Shown here in pieces: positions 49,427 through 56,541 of a stretch of 64,000 nucleotides of DNA. The notes beneath the pieces were generated by a model, which saw only the letters and a program-made list of their open reading frames with translations, was not told the origin of the DNA and did not search any database. The position numbers were made by a program, and so were the translations under genes. Origin of the DNA: Echinarachnius parma (Eukaryota; Echinodermata; Echinoidea; Clypeasteroida; Echinarachniidae); NCBI GenBank assembly GCA_037951105.1, contig JBAMJV010001399.1, positions 1-64,000 of the forward strand, given 5' to 3'. Position 1 is the first letter of the stretch. Every line of letters begins with the position of its first letter.

Positions 49427-49665
49427 AATCCCCATCATCATTACCATCATCATCATCATTTTATTCATCATCAACATCATCATCATTATCATCCTTCTCC
49501 TCCTCCTCCTGATCCTTCTCATCATCATCATCATCATCCTCATCAACATCACTTTGCTGCTTACGTCGAGTCATTTCTGCCGTAGAAAGTTCCCTCTGTG
49601 TCGGGTGTAAGGAGGTGAAGCAAAGTCCCGTTTTCACGCTCCAGAATCTCAAGGCGATATCCACC
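18641..49665 (-). CDS. LPMO-like / EGF / DOMON surface protein, 5'-partial, two alternative 3' ends
   Basis: Not a gene I can name. Minus-strand exons in order: 49665-49565, 44102-43966, 43095-42991, 34026-33904, 33281-33181, 32408-32336, 31974-31844, 31456-31222, 29642-29604, 28934-28731, 26322-26113, 25564-25368, 23037-22831, 21993-21846, then 20905-20817 or 18756-18641. All phases join, giving 699 or 708 residues in the window. Domains: C-terminal half of a chitin-binding type 4/LPMO-like domain (GGYRLEILE ... [11 protein letters not shown] ... [11 protein letters not shown]); two six-Cys EGF modules; first DOMON ([10 protein letters not shown] ... [10 protein letters not shown] ... [18 protein letters not shown] ... 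[10 protein letters not shown]) interrupted by a linker of about 130 aa rich in PEPEGEP; second DOMON ([21 protein letters not shown]). Both DOMONs keep AMxxxD and a late YH, candidate Met/His heme ligands. The signal peptide and N-terminal LPMO half lie in an unlocated upstream exon. Probable role: extracellular redox protein held by a GPI anchor. Family assignment is from memory of the folds. Confidence 0.85.
18926..19310 (+). mobile_element. Best-preserved TTAAAGGG...TAGTAAC MITE
   Basis: A 385-bp copy from ttaaagggacttagtacc to gttactagatccctttaa, the reference for the family copies at 1790-2379, 2599-3255, 51108-51268, 63397-63606 and a scrap at about 29105-29185. No protein coding. Confidence 0.8.
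20360..20656. mobile_element. MITE built of AAACGCAA words
   Basis: The ends gcgttgcataaaactc and gagttttatgcaacg are inverted. The interior consists largely of direct and inverted copies of tttgcgtttgatatcaaacg-type words. Lies just downstream of alternative exon A of the minus-strand gene. Confidence 0.75.
20817..20905 (-). CDS. Alternative last exon A of the LPMO/EGF/DOMON gene
   Basis: After the acceptor ccgtcacag the exon continues in phase 1 from the 21846 donor. It reads SHGSRVAP followed by a hydrophobic stretch ([14 protein letters not shown]) and SISKFF-stop. Small residues near the exon start and a hydrophobic end fit a GPI-anchor signal, although a short C-terminal membrane anchor is also possible. 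The exon has the same phase as exon B at 18641-18756, so the two are likely mutually exclusive ends. Confidence 0.7.
22150..22555 (+). repeat. 29-bp minisatellite in an intron of the minus-strand gene
   Basis: About 13 copies of cctgtatcggtctaccggtc + cacctgctt, some separated by short actaatcaatt or actgtt spacers that give a second-level rhythm. It contains the palindrome ACCGGT. No gene function seen. Confidence 0.93.
22571..22726 (+). repeat. 50-bp tandem repeat, three copies
   Basis: Unit includes cagccgacaatggatacgac and cactgggccaggggttctga; copies start near 22571, 22621 and 22672. Directly follows the 29-bp array. Confidence 0.9.
24181..25165. mobile_element. Compound foldback element of three hairpins
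   Basis: Outer arms (gcgcgaacaagtgcc, gtactgcgaacaagcgcgaa at about 24195-24240, inverted at about 25105-25145) enclose two further inverted pairs. One spans 24427-24598, near-perfect with about 80-bp arms around gcttgccgg. The other spans 24636-24990, with arms of about 170 bp around aaccagtgc. No coding region. Confidence 0.8.
26409..27146. mobile_element. 738-bp TIR element with 9-bp target duplication
   Basis: The ends tagcctatccgataggcgtc and gacgcctatcggataggcta are perfectly inverted over about 25 bp. The direct repeat ctagctgca flanks it (26400-26408, 27147-27155). A second palindromic element is nested inside. The target is itself a partial copy of the neighbouring exon's splice-acceptor region. 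Confidence 0.85.
26689..26943. mobile_element. Nested palindromic MITE with perfect 60-bp hairpin
   Basis: The ends gaactcggccag and ggccgagttc are inverted. At the centre, arms from ctagaccctcggaaattgat to agagatctgt pair without visible mismatch around a loop of about 20 nt. Such perfect arms suggest recent insertion or active gene conversion. Confidence 0.85.
27430..28327. mobile_element. 898-bp TIR element, Tc1/mariner-like ends
   Basis: Left end tactccgcacaaaaagaaac and right end gtttctttttgtgcggagta are perfectly inverted. Diverged inverted arms continue inside (gtctgttttcaaaaatagca / tgctatttttgaaaacagat). Bordered by TA. No transposase frame, so non-autonomous. Confidence 0.8.
28423..28444 (+). 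repeat. Short interstitial telomere-like tract
   Basis: The sequence aacctaaccttaaccctaac is a few degenerate units of the TTAGGG complement. Too short to mean more than a chance tract or a repair scar. Confidence 0.35.
29047..29105 (-). repeat. Partial copy of the DOMON exon 28731-28934
   Basis: About 58 bp (cggatcttagatccgatcgc and neighbours) duplicates the exon segment at about 28858-28922, with a short deletion. It lies about 115 bp upstream of the real exon in gene orientation. Confidence 0.85.
29283..29477 (-). mobile_element. Internally deleted copy of the GGCGGATCTA element
   Basis: The ends caggggcggatctagctttt and acccgcccgccactg match the right and left ends of the 370-bp element at 38008-38377 in opposite orientation. 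Three long poly(G)/poly(C) runs lie inside. Confidence 0.65.
30036..30577. mobile_element. AAGGGATAGT MITE, copy 1
   Basis: The ends ttaaaaagggatagta and aactatccctttaa are inverted. The interior (actccaccatgct, gagccgttaaaacacaag, gcgccctctataccaaaa) is shared with 43132-43588 and in part 44830-45110. Confidence 0.75.
31690..31750 (-). repeat. Possible decayed copy of the exon 31844-31974 end
   Basis: The phrase gctgtcgctgataccgcagc + cggctccgactcc resembles the exon text gctgtcgcctccgattccgg and ggctccg, but only loosely. Low confidence. Confidence 0.3.
32730..33170 (+). repeat. (ATC)n microsatellite, about 440 bp
   Basis: Imperfect atc/gtc trinucleotides with two or three internal repeats of a unit of about 110 bp (for example ccaccatcatcatcgtcgtc). 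It abuts the donor of exon 33181-33281. Methionine-rich open frames here are artefacts. Confidence 0.95.
33610..33850 (-). mobile_element. SINE fragment split by a small MITE
   Basis: The phrase accctggtgagcatactagc resembles ccccggggagcatactaggc of the SINE at 45425-45783. A palindrome of about 100 bp (gtttcactaaacac / gtgtttagtgaaac, 33664-33762) has inserted with a ccctgg direct repeat at each side. Confidence 0.5.
34027..34565 (-). repeat. Tandem copies of the second EGF exon start, about 200-bp period
   Basis: Two decayed copies of the 5' part of exon 33904-34026 lie at about 34165-34230 and 34363-34428. Each is followed by the same upstream-intron text (gagggcgctttagat-type motifs at about 34145, 34330 and 34545). 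The third keeps gaggtcaacgcactctccgt unchanged. Nearly 200 bp separates the copies. Confidence 0.85.
35028..36215 (+). repeat. Segmental duplication, copy 1
   Basis: The run from ggcgccggaagtgggggg through ctcggtcgcttcgctccctc to agtgaaaaaaaatcacctac is repeated in the same order at 37157-38213. This copy has about 150 bp extra (about 35238-35400, with gtaccggtccacgtagttca) missing from copy 2. Rich in poly(G)/poly(C). Confidence 0.9.
37157..38213 (+). repeat. Segmental duplication, copy 2
   Basis: Colinear with 35028-36215 about 2.1 kb away. The two copies differ chiefly in homopolymer lengths, single bases and the 150-bp block. Open frames rich in Gly/Pro across the G runs are spurious. 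Confidence 0.9.
38008..38377 (+). mobile_element. GGCGGATCTA TIR element, fuller copy
   Basis: The ends cagtggcggatctacg and ctagatccgcccctg are inverted. The interior has tandem units of about 60-70 bp (gggttcaaaatagc, cacgaaagtgaaaaaaggtg) and gatgctccgcatcgtcattg. A partial copy starts at 35996 and an inverted, deleted one is at 29283-29477. Confidence 0.7.
38878..39618. mobile_element. 741-bp element built of GCACGT-rich subrepeats
   Basis: The ends ggtcacaacccgccgt and acggtgggttgtgacc are inverted. The interior is dense in gtaagcacgt, gtgcgtg and ccgtacg words in both orientations. It ends 7 bp before the next foldback element. Confidence 0.75.
39625..42020. mobile_element. 2.4-kb foldback element with about 570-bp arms
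   Basis: Left arm 39625-40199 and right arm 41456-42020 are inverted copies (ttaggttgccagatctccac / gtggagatctggcaaccta; gtcgatatc, gacagttttctgaaaa), roughly 80-85% alike by eye. Ends aaggggagggccaa / ttggccctcccctt. A second TIR element occupies the exact centre. Confidence 0.8.
40200..41455. mobile_element. 1.26-kb mariner/Tc1-like element at the foldback centre
   Basis: The ends tacagggtgccccaataaaa and tttttgagacaccctgta are inverted and bordered by TA; the CAGGGTG start is usual for Tc1/mariner relatives. An 81-residue open frame at 40969-41214 ([15 protein letters not shown]...) is not recognisable as transposase. Confidence 0.6.
43132..43588. mobile_element. AAGGGATAGT MITE, copy 2
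   Basis: Begins ttaaagggatagttttgg and ends aaactatcccttttat; interior colinear with 30036-30577 (ctccaccatgcta, gagggcgctct, gtgtagcgccctctatacca). A partial third copy lies near 44830-45110. Confidence 0.75.
44166..44312 (-). repeat. Decayed copy 1 of the LPMO-like exon 43966-44102
   Basis: Colinear with the real exon over its whole length (ttttgatatcggcgcagccc, tcagcaagattggggagaat) including the cttt/aaag acceptor side. Frame-breaking changes mean it cannot replace the exon. Confidence 0.85.
45360..45826 (-). repeat. Decayed copy 2 of the LPMO-like exon, split by a SINE
   Basis: Two blocks, 45360-45424 (ttattttgatatcagcggtg, gttccggagcagacggaat) and 45784-45826 (agattgccggggagcaatac + tgactgg), correspond to the two ends of the exon. 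A SINE sits between them, so the duplication predates the SINE. Confidence 0.75.
45425..45783 (-). mobile_element. tRNA-derived SINE inside a duplicated exon
   Basis: On minus the head has a good B box (gggttcgaacc) after a tRNA-like stretch. The body carries acacctgggtagagagcagt and the 3' part agcgcctaa plus taatgataatatat tail. Same family as 8120-8440. Confidence 0.75.
46000..47960. other. Intron stretch of the minus-strand gene without coding signal
   Basis: AT-rich DNA with poly(G) or poly(C) runs at about 46829, 46937, 47359 and 47453 and short phrases (ggggcacgtgcccc) typical of the poly(G) repeat family seen at 16258 and 35900. I found no exon or named element. Confidence 0.4.
48310..48775 (+). 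mobile_element. 5'-truncated CR1/L2-like LINE
   Basis: Reads [20 protein letters not shown] ... [19 protein letters not shown] ... [14 protein letters not shown] ... [10 protein letters not shown]-stop (stop at about 48651), the C-terminal end of a CR1/L2-type ORF2. It is followed by a 3' UTR ending gcgctatataagaaatgacc and (ATT)n. One intact frame over the last 100 codons, so fairly young. No reverse-transcriptase core remains. Confidence 0.85.
48845..49555 (+). repeat. Compound (CAT)n / (CTC)n microsatellite region
   Basis: Pure cat runs at 48845-48890, 49200-49250 and 49360-49425, with a pyrimidine-rich tcctcc stretch at 48980-49190. A block of about 190 bp (containing tcctcctcctcctgatcctt) is repeated at about 49300-49360 and 49470-49530. 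It abuts the donor of exon 49565-49665. Confidence 0.93.
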
Positions 49666-50238
49666 CTAAAATAAACATAAAAAGGGAGAAAATCATAATT
49701 TCTTGCCTATTTGTTTTTTTAGGAGTTAACCAAAACATAAATATATACATTTAGATGTCTTATTGCAATAAGTTCGATTTTCATGAAAAACTGAAGGTTT
49801 GTTTTTGCAGTTGTTATGTTAGCTTTTGATATAATGTTGAAAATACGTGTTTAGTCACAAGGAAAACAACAACAATCATACTCACATATATTCTTGAATT
49901 TCACCATAGCAAAATAAATTATGAATAAATTATCTGATACTGCACGTTCAATTTGTATAACTTATAACGAACCCATATAAGTTATAGACCACTGTTTCCT
50001 AATGGTGAACATTTTGTCTATTAACCACAAGACAAACATATGTTCCCGGTTGAATACCTTAAGATGTCCACAAATAGAATACTATTGTTTCTGTTATACA
50101 CAACTTATGTATTATTACTATGGCTTCTTCTATTATTATTTGTATGGGTTCTTTCTGAATAAAGTGAACACGATGATTCGTATACAGTAAAACATCAACA
50201 AAATATGAGTGAGTGGCGGGGCTTCGGAAATTAAGGAA

Positions 50239-50427
50239 ACAAACAAACAAACAAACAAACAAACAAACAAACAAACAAACAAACAAACAAACAAACAAAC
50301 AAACAAACAAACAAACAAACAAACAAACAAACAAACAAACAAACATACATACATACATACATACATACATACATACATACATACATACATACATACATAC
50401 ATACATACATACATACATACATACATA
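50239..50427 (+). repeat. Compound (AAAC)26-(ATAC)21 microsatellite
   Basis: An uninterrupted aaac array of about 105 bp switches directly to an uninterrupted atac array of about 84 bp. Length purity suggests high mutability. Confidence 0.97.
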
Positions 50428-50720
50428 CCTGACATGACATGGTGTCACTCAGAGCGCCCTAAAACAAAAACTACACGACCACAATTTCTGATTTTGTTAC
50501 TAAATTTTGGGAAGTGCCCCGTTCCGTTTTTTTGGGCCACCCTGTATTGGAGCTGTTCCCGTATACGCCACTCATGGTCTCACCCTCATATTCATTCATT
50601 TTCTTTGAAAATTATAAATGTAATATCATGCAGCGGAAATTACCATCAGCATTTGCTTACTTATATGTACTGTATGTCCCATTACAAACAATTGGGGCAG
50701 ACATTGTATTCATATCGTTA

Positions 50721-50967
50721 GGCCCGGTCACATTATCACCGGAAAGCGTAAACGGATGCCCGACGGAGAGCAACATTTTCAATTCGTTCGTCTCCACTGG
50801 CATGAGTTTCTCGTCCGTTTCTTGTCAGGCGATGCACGTTGTTCTATATATCCGGTGGAATGTTTTGTACATAAACAGGCAATGGAGACGAGTTTCACCA
50901 CCGGATAATTTGATTTCGAAAATGTTATATTCGCCGTTCAAACTATCCGTTGATATGTGACCGGGCC
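50721..50967. mobile_element. 247-bp MITE with GGCCCGGTCACAT ends
   Basis: The ends ggcccggtcacatt and atgtgaccgggcc are inverted, and imperfect pairing continues inside (aaacgga / tccgttt-like). Non-coding. Confidence 0.75.
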
Positions 50968-51107
50968 TTTACTGGTATAGCCTTGGCTAGCTAGCAACTT
51001 ACTGAAATTGGTTTCTATTTGACGTATTGTCGCCAGGCATTCGCAACCTCATCGATTCGGAGCATGGTAATCTACAATTATATTTCAAAACGATATTGTG
51101 ATTGAAG

Positions 51108-51268
51108 TGATCTAGTAACCATGGTAACATTGTCAACATTCCTAAAACATACTTAGAACTGTAGCGGTTCTCATGTACATTGAATTCGTATTACCAATAG
51201 AAGCACGGAACAGCTTTCGGTTTCCCAAGTTTCTCTTCCGTTATAACGATATGTATGATTGATGTGTT
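51108..51268 (+). mobile_element. Left-half fragment of the TTAAAGGG...TAGTAAC MITE
   Basis: The phrases gatctagtaaccatggtaac, attaccaatagaagcacgga and gttataacgatatg follow the family order, then stop near 51268, about 55 bp before the TIR at 51323. Confidence 0.55.
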
Positions 51269-51322
51269 CATATATGAACATATATGTTCGGCATTCTTGA
51301 TTCTGTATTTTGTATGAGCACG

Positions 51323-51860
51323 TACACTGTTAGAAAAACTTCTCGTGGCAGCTCCAAATATTGGTGCTCAATAAAAACAATGACCTTATTGGGTCCAGTT
51401 ATTGGTGCCCATAACGGTATGTGTAGGCGGGAACCAGTTTTTGGTTCCGGACTCGACTGGCACCGCGCGCCGGGCCGGAGCTGGCCGCGCCGCGCCGGGA
51501 ATTAGCGAATCGTTTCCCGGCTCAGAGTACCACGTGATATGCAGCCATTTTGTGACCGGCGTTCGTCTGGGAATCCGGAACTGGAGACTTGTATTTTGAG
51601 TGGTAAGCATGATGTTTTATGATTATTGTAACACTATCAGTGATGCAGGAATGTTTCTGGAGTCCCCCGGTAGCGTTTTTGACAGATCGGTGGTGAATCT
51701 ATCATCAATAGAGCGGAATTCCTGTCCGCGGCACTTCACGTACGCCCGTCCGCAAATAACTCTACGGATCGCATGCGCGCGCCAGCGCTACCGCGCTGGC
51801 CTGGCGATCCGCAAGCCAGTGTCACGAGATGCGCGTATTTGACTTGGCATTTTTAGGCCA
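51323..51860 (+). other. TACACTGTTAGAAAAA terminus followed by a CpG-rich block
   Basis: The terminus leads into ggtgctcaataaa and cagttattggtgccc, then a CpG-rich stretch (about 51440-51850) with gccgcgccgcgccggg and gcatgcgcgcgcc, which resembles an NRF-1 site. A donor-like gtaagc lies at 51603. It could be a transposon-borne or host promoter; no exon can be confirmed. Confidence 0.4.
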
Positions 51861-52236
51861 AGCATCGAACCGCGCTTGGGTTTTAGTGCCCGCGCAGACG
51901 GCCAAATTTCTGTACAGCGTCCGTACGACTAACCAGTCTGCTGCTTTTAGACACTTTTTGAAGAGTTATATTTATAAAAACAGATTTATTGAGGATTTGA
52001 GGTAAATGACTGGACTCGTGAACTTTTATAGAATTTTCATGTCCCTAAAATAACTCCCAATATTAGACAAATACAGATTTACGGAAATTAATGCTAGGAT
52101 TACGACATGAAATGGCCTGGGCCTGGCGAAATGAAAGCCAGATTCTGTCATGAAATCGTTTTTAGATATCATTTTTGAACGACTATTGGAAAAAATCTGC
52201 CCAGGCAATGAGACTTTATAAAAATCAAAACACATG

Positions 52237-53261
52237 TACCGTTTCTAAGCCAGTAACGGATCACCTACCCAAATTGATGCATAAAGACGTTTGTGACTAT
52301 CTAATTTTTTAAGTTTTCATAACTGGAAGAGGAATGTGGATCTAATATCAACTTTATCATCTCCTTTCTAAAACCTCCGTCCCATTATCATCACGCAAAA
52401 TTGAGAAATTAGCCTTCAAAATAGTGTCATCTAGTTAGGCATCGGCACTCGGCGTTACATTACGCGCGTGTGATTTCAGATTTCAGATTTTCAAGAAAAA
52501 AGCGGGGGAAAAAATAAAAATATTTTTTTAAACAAAATGTTTAAAAATAAAAAATATGCCGAAGTATCTAGAATTAATATATGATTAACACAGAAAGATG
52601 TTCTGTTGAACACCCCACAACATTTTCCGGGTGTTTGGGTGCAGGTTTATAGTTAAAAAAGGCAAGTTTTAATGCATAATTACAGCAGAAATTACCTACG
52701 CCAGTAACGGATCACCCATTTTCAAATCTTTATAAAAAACAAAACAAAAGATCATAATAAAATTTTGTTTGCTGTAACAGTGTATTTAATTAAAATCTGT
52801 GATATTTCTTACTTAAAAATCGAAAAATATTTTGATATTTTGGTAAAATTGGGTTTTTGTGTGATTTTTGCTAACATTTCATAGGGATCAGTTTGGCAGA
52901 ATTCAACTCCTCATAACTAAATAAGGAAGAACGTTTAAGAATTAAATTTTTACATGGATATTATTTCCTAGTTTGCTAACACTTTGATGAAAAAAGTAAG
53001 ATAATTGGTCAATTATTTTTAAAATAAAGCCAGGTGATCCGTTACTGGAGTAGTGGTGATCCATTACTGGCGTAGTGTAAGGGGTTCGTAAAATGCGCAG
53101 TGATTTGCTTATTAGTGACGGAATGAGCTTGAATTGACGATATTCGTAATCTGTACTATTTTGGCTTTCCAGCGATGTATGATAGTCCATAACAAATATT
53201 TTTTATCAGAAAGAAATTGAATCCACAAACAAAGTGATCTGTTACTGGCTTAGAAACGGTA
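52237..53261. mobile_element. 1.0-kb TIR element with four GTAACGGATCAC motifs
   Basis: The ends taccgtttctaagccagtaa and ttactggcttagaaacggta are inverted and TA-bordered. The core word ccagtaacggatcac recurs near 52699 in the same orientation and near 53035 and 53067 inverted, giving a symmetric pattern of sub-terminal motifs. AT-rich, no transposase. Confidence 0.85.
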
Positions 53262-53900
53262 GTTCATACCTTCTTTTACCGGAATAAAATAGACAATATA
53301 TCCAAAAAACTGATTTGACAAAAATGAAAGGAACAAAATTAAGGCAACAAATGGTGCGTCTTTTCACATGATTATTACACACATTTTAAACCATTTTTAT
53401 TCTCCACCAAGTAAGGAAAAAACTCAATCTTTGGACAAAAGGAGATAAATGTGAATTCAAATTATAATTTCCACAATTAATCATGGACATTTATCAAGCA
53501 AATCTGGCGTTTTAGTGATTTAAATTGACCCTTTCTGACCGATTGATCAAAAAAAGATCAAAGTTTGTGGATGACGTCATCCGCGCGTGCAGATTTGTAA
53601 AAATGCAGCGCGCGCTGTCAAAATAGCAGCACGCTCAATCTGACCGGCAATTTTACACAACCGGGAGTACGTGACTTCGCACATGTTCTGATGATGTCGC
53701 GCACATGTTTTCGGCTAGGCAATCCATTTGCTGGAGCCGGTCCAGCTCCATTGCCTGGGGCAGGTTCAGTCATTATTATAGCTTGTGAGAGCACCAATTA
53801 TCGGTGCTTCTGGTCACCGAATCTCGGGACACACATGTACTTGTACCCCGGCTAGACTGTCTACTACAGGTGTTACTGTTTAAAATTTATTAACTCTTAT

Positions 53901-54832
53901 GACGCCGTCCAAAGTTAACCAGGGGGGGGGGGGGAGCTGCGCTCCACTGGGACCCCCACCCACCCTATCCCCATTTTTTTCCACCCCCCACCCCTCCTTA
54001 TCCTCTGGATTTTCCAACCCACCAGCCCCTGCTATCCCCAAATTTGTCCACCCCCCCTGCTATCCCCAAGTTTTTCCACCCCCACCCCCTACTATCCCCA
54101 CATTTTTTCAACCCCCCACCCCTGCTACCCCCCATTTTTGATGACCCCCACCCCCCTCTATTCTCAAAATTGTTAACCCCCCACTATCCCCTTTCCCCCC
54201 CCCCCCGACCCCTTACCCCCTCCTATCCATTTTTTTAAACCCTACCCCACTCCCTCTATCCTTAAATTTGTGGTTCCCTACCCCTCTAAACAATTTATAC
54301 CCCCCTTCTATCTGTCCTCTATCCCCTCTATCCCTCTATTCCCCTCTATCCCCTCTATTCCCAAATTTTCCCACTCAATCCCCATCTATCCCCAGATATT
54401 TTGACCCCCACCATTTCCAGATTTATCCCCAAACCCCCATGTATCACGATTTTTCCAAACTCCCAACCCCCAGATTTTCCCACTAATGCTAGATCCACAA
54501 TTTGTCCAACCCCCGCCCCCTGCTATTCTCAATTGTTTCCAATTCCAACCCCTCACCCCCCATCTATCCCCAGATTTTTCCAACCCCCCACCCCCATCTA
54601 TCCACAGATTTTTCCAACCCTCCACCCCCTGCTATCCCCAGCTTTTTCCAACCCCCCACCCCCTGCTATCCCCAATTTTTTCCAACCCCCCACCCCCTGC
54701 TATCCCCAATTTTTTTCCAACCCCCCACCCCCTGCTATCCCCAATTTTTTCCAACCCCCACCCCCTACTATCCCCAAATTTTCCAACCCCCCCCCCCCCC
54801 CCGCACCCCCCCGGTTAACTTTGGACGGCGTC
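53901..54832. mobile_element. C-rich minisatellite enclosed by 20-bp perfect TIRs
   Basis: gacgccgtccaaagttaacc at the left and ggttaactttggacggcgtc at the right are exact inverted repeats bordered by tat. Almost everything between is a degenerate array of about 35 bp (ttttccaaccccccaccccc, tgctatccccaat). Proline-rich frames are spurious. Confidence 0.85.
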
Positions 54833-55634
54833 TATGACGTTGTTGACTTGCACTCCACTCACACCGAGACAGAGTGGGCAGTCTATCACTCTATAGTAAT
54901 GTAATGTTCTAAAAAGCGAAATCCCTTAAGGGTACTGACTGCAGTGTGAATCTATTTTCGTGGGTTTTTTTCGTGTAAAAGTAGAAATTCAGAAAGAAAA
55001 AAAAATCAAAAAAAATAATAACATATTTTTACCTTCAAAAAAGTTAATTTGCGCCCCAAATTAACATTGCAGTCAGTACCTTTAAAGGGAGTAGCACACT
55101 TTACCAAAATCGTTCCAAAATTTCAAAATGGTTAAAACTAAGTAGATATAATACGTGTATTATTCTGTGTATGAAATTTCAAAGCCATACTTGCCATGAT
55201 TCATTGCGATTACTGCTATTATGCTGATCTCTTTGATTGTGCTAATCACTCTCGTTGGTGGCACTATCCATTATTGGTGATGGAAATCATATCACCGATC
55301 TCGATCCATCCCTTTCATACTACATGCAAATATGCAATACATACAAAGCGAAGTTAGAGGGTACTGAACAGATTTTCGTGAGTTTCGGATAATAAACCGA
55401 CCGCCAGCGTTTTATTCAATTATATCTTAAAAAAAAAAAAAAAAAAATCAATAACTCTGCCAAAATACATCGCCAAGTCATAATCTTTTCAGAATAAATT
55501 TTAAAAATCATAACCTTTCATAGTTTAGATTAATATGGTATCTTATATTTTTTTGTATGCAAAAGTGTGTCATTCCCTCATTGATCATGAAATACAAATT
55601 AGATCTAATTCTAAATCTATTTTAGATTAAATTT

Positions 55635-55665
<31 letters not shown>

Positions 55666-55684
55666 TTTGGGGGGGGGGGGGGGG
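55635..55684 (+). repeat. Poly(T)-poly(G) homopolymer junction
   Basis: A T run of about 30 nt is followed directly by a G run of about 16 nt. Similar T/G or A/C junctions occur at 16380-16414 and 48009-48050, so it is a recurrent form here. Confidence 0.85.
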
Positions 55685-56117
55685 CTATTTTTTTCTGGAG
55701 TTTTACCAAATAGCATATTCTATGCTGTGCCATGCCATGCCTATGGCTGAGCCTCAAAACACTAAATTGAGCAATAATAATTGTTTTTGGCAATGTATTT
55801 TTTCGTGAACATGTCCGCCCAAAATATTATTTAATATTGGGGGGTTAACTTGGTTTCCATGTTTATTTGTAGATTAGCACTAAATGTACCGTATTTGTCG
55901 CGCATATAGTGGCATAACACTGTGCACAAACAAAATTTTTCTCGGAAAACAGCCCACAATATTCTGTTCGTGTATAGTGGCACCCCACGTGACGGCCATG
56001 GCCTGAAAGGGGTGTCGCCCTTCTATAGTGGCATGCCACTGTGACCGAGTCTAGTGAGTAGTGTGTGAGGCTGTGGGGTAGGCTGTGAGGCTTGAAGAGG
56101 TAGATTTGAAACATGCT

Positions 56118-56460
56118 ACTCTATTTGTTGGGGGTGGTGTAGGCTGAGATTTAGGTTGTCAGGCCTTTTGCCTGATGCTTTTTACTCTAGTTTGAGGAAA
56201 GGTGCAACACTTTTTTAGAGGGGGGGGGGGGGGGGGCTGCAATATTTGGAACACAACACTATTTGTTAGGGGTGGTGTAGGCTGAGATTTAGGTTCAAAC
56301 ACTGTTGAGCCTTTTACCTTGTCCTGGAGAAAGGTGACACTGACACCTTTTACTCTAGTCTGAGGAAAGGTGCGATATTTGGAACACAACACTATTTGTT
56401 AGGGGTGGTGTAGGCTGAGATTTAGGTTCAAACACTGTAAGGCCTTTTACCTTGTCCTGC
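56118..56460 (+). repeat. Tandem repeats just upstream of the zinc-finger gene
   Basis: Three copies of a 126-144-bp unit (aggggtggtgtaggctgaga, tttaggttcaaacactg, ctctagtctgaggaaaggtg) end about 80 bp before the start codon. Confidence 0.85.
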
Positions 56461-56541
56461 CTTTTTATTTTCACTCCGGCTGTTTCAAAAGATTTCTCTC
56501 CTGTTTTCCACAGTTTCCTGCCAACATGATTCCCCTGGAAA

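Noticed and set aside
50059-50721. Thr/Asn/Lys and Cys/Val/Met repeat frames
   Set aside because: Translations of the (AAAC)n-(ATAC)n microsatellite.
53899-54904. Proline-rich frames of 80-167 aa on the plus strand
   Set aside because: Composition effect of the C-rich minisatellite inside the 53901-54832 element.
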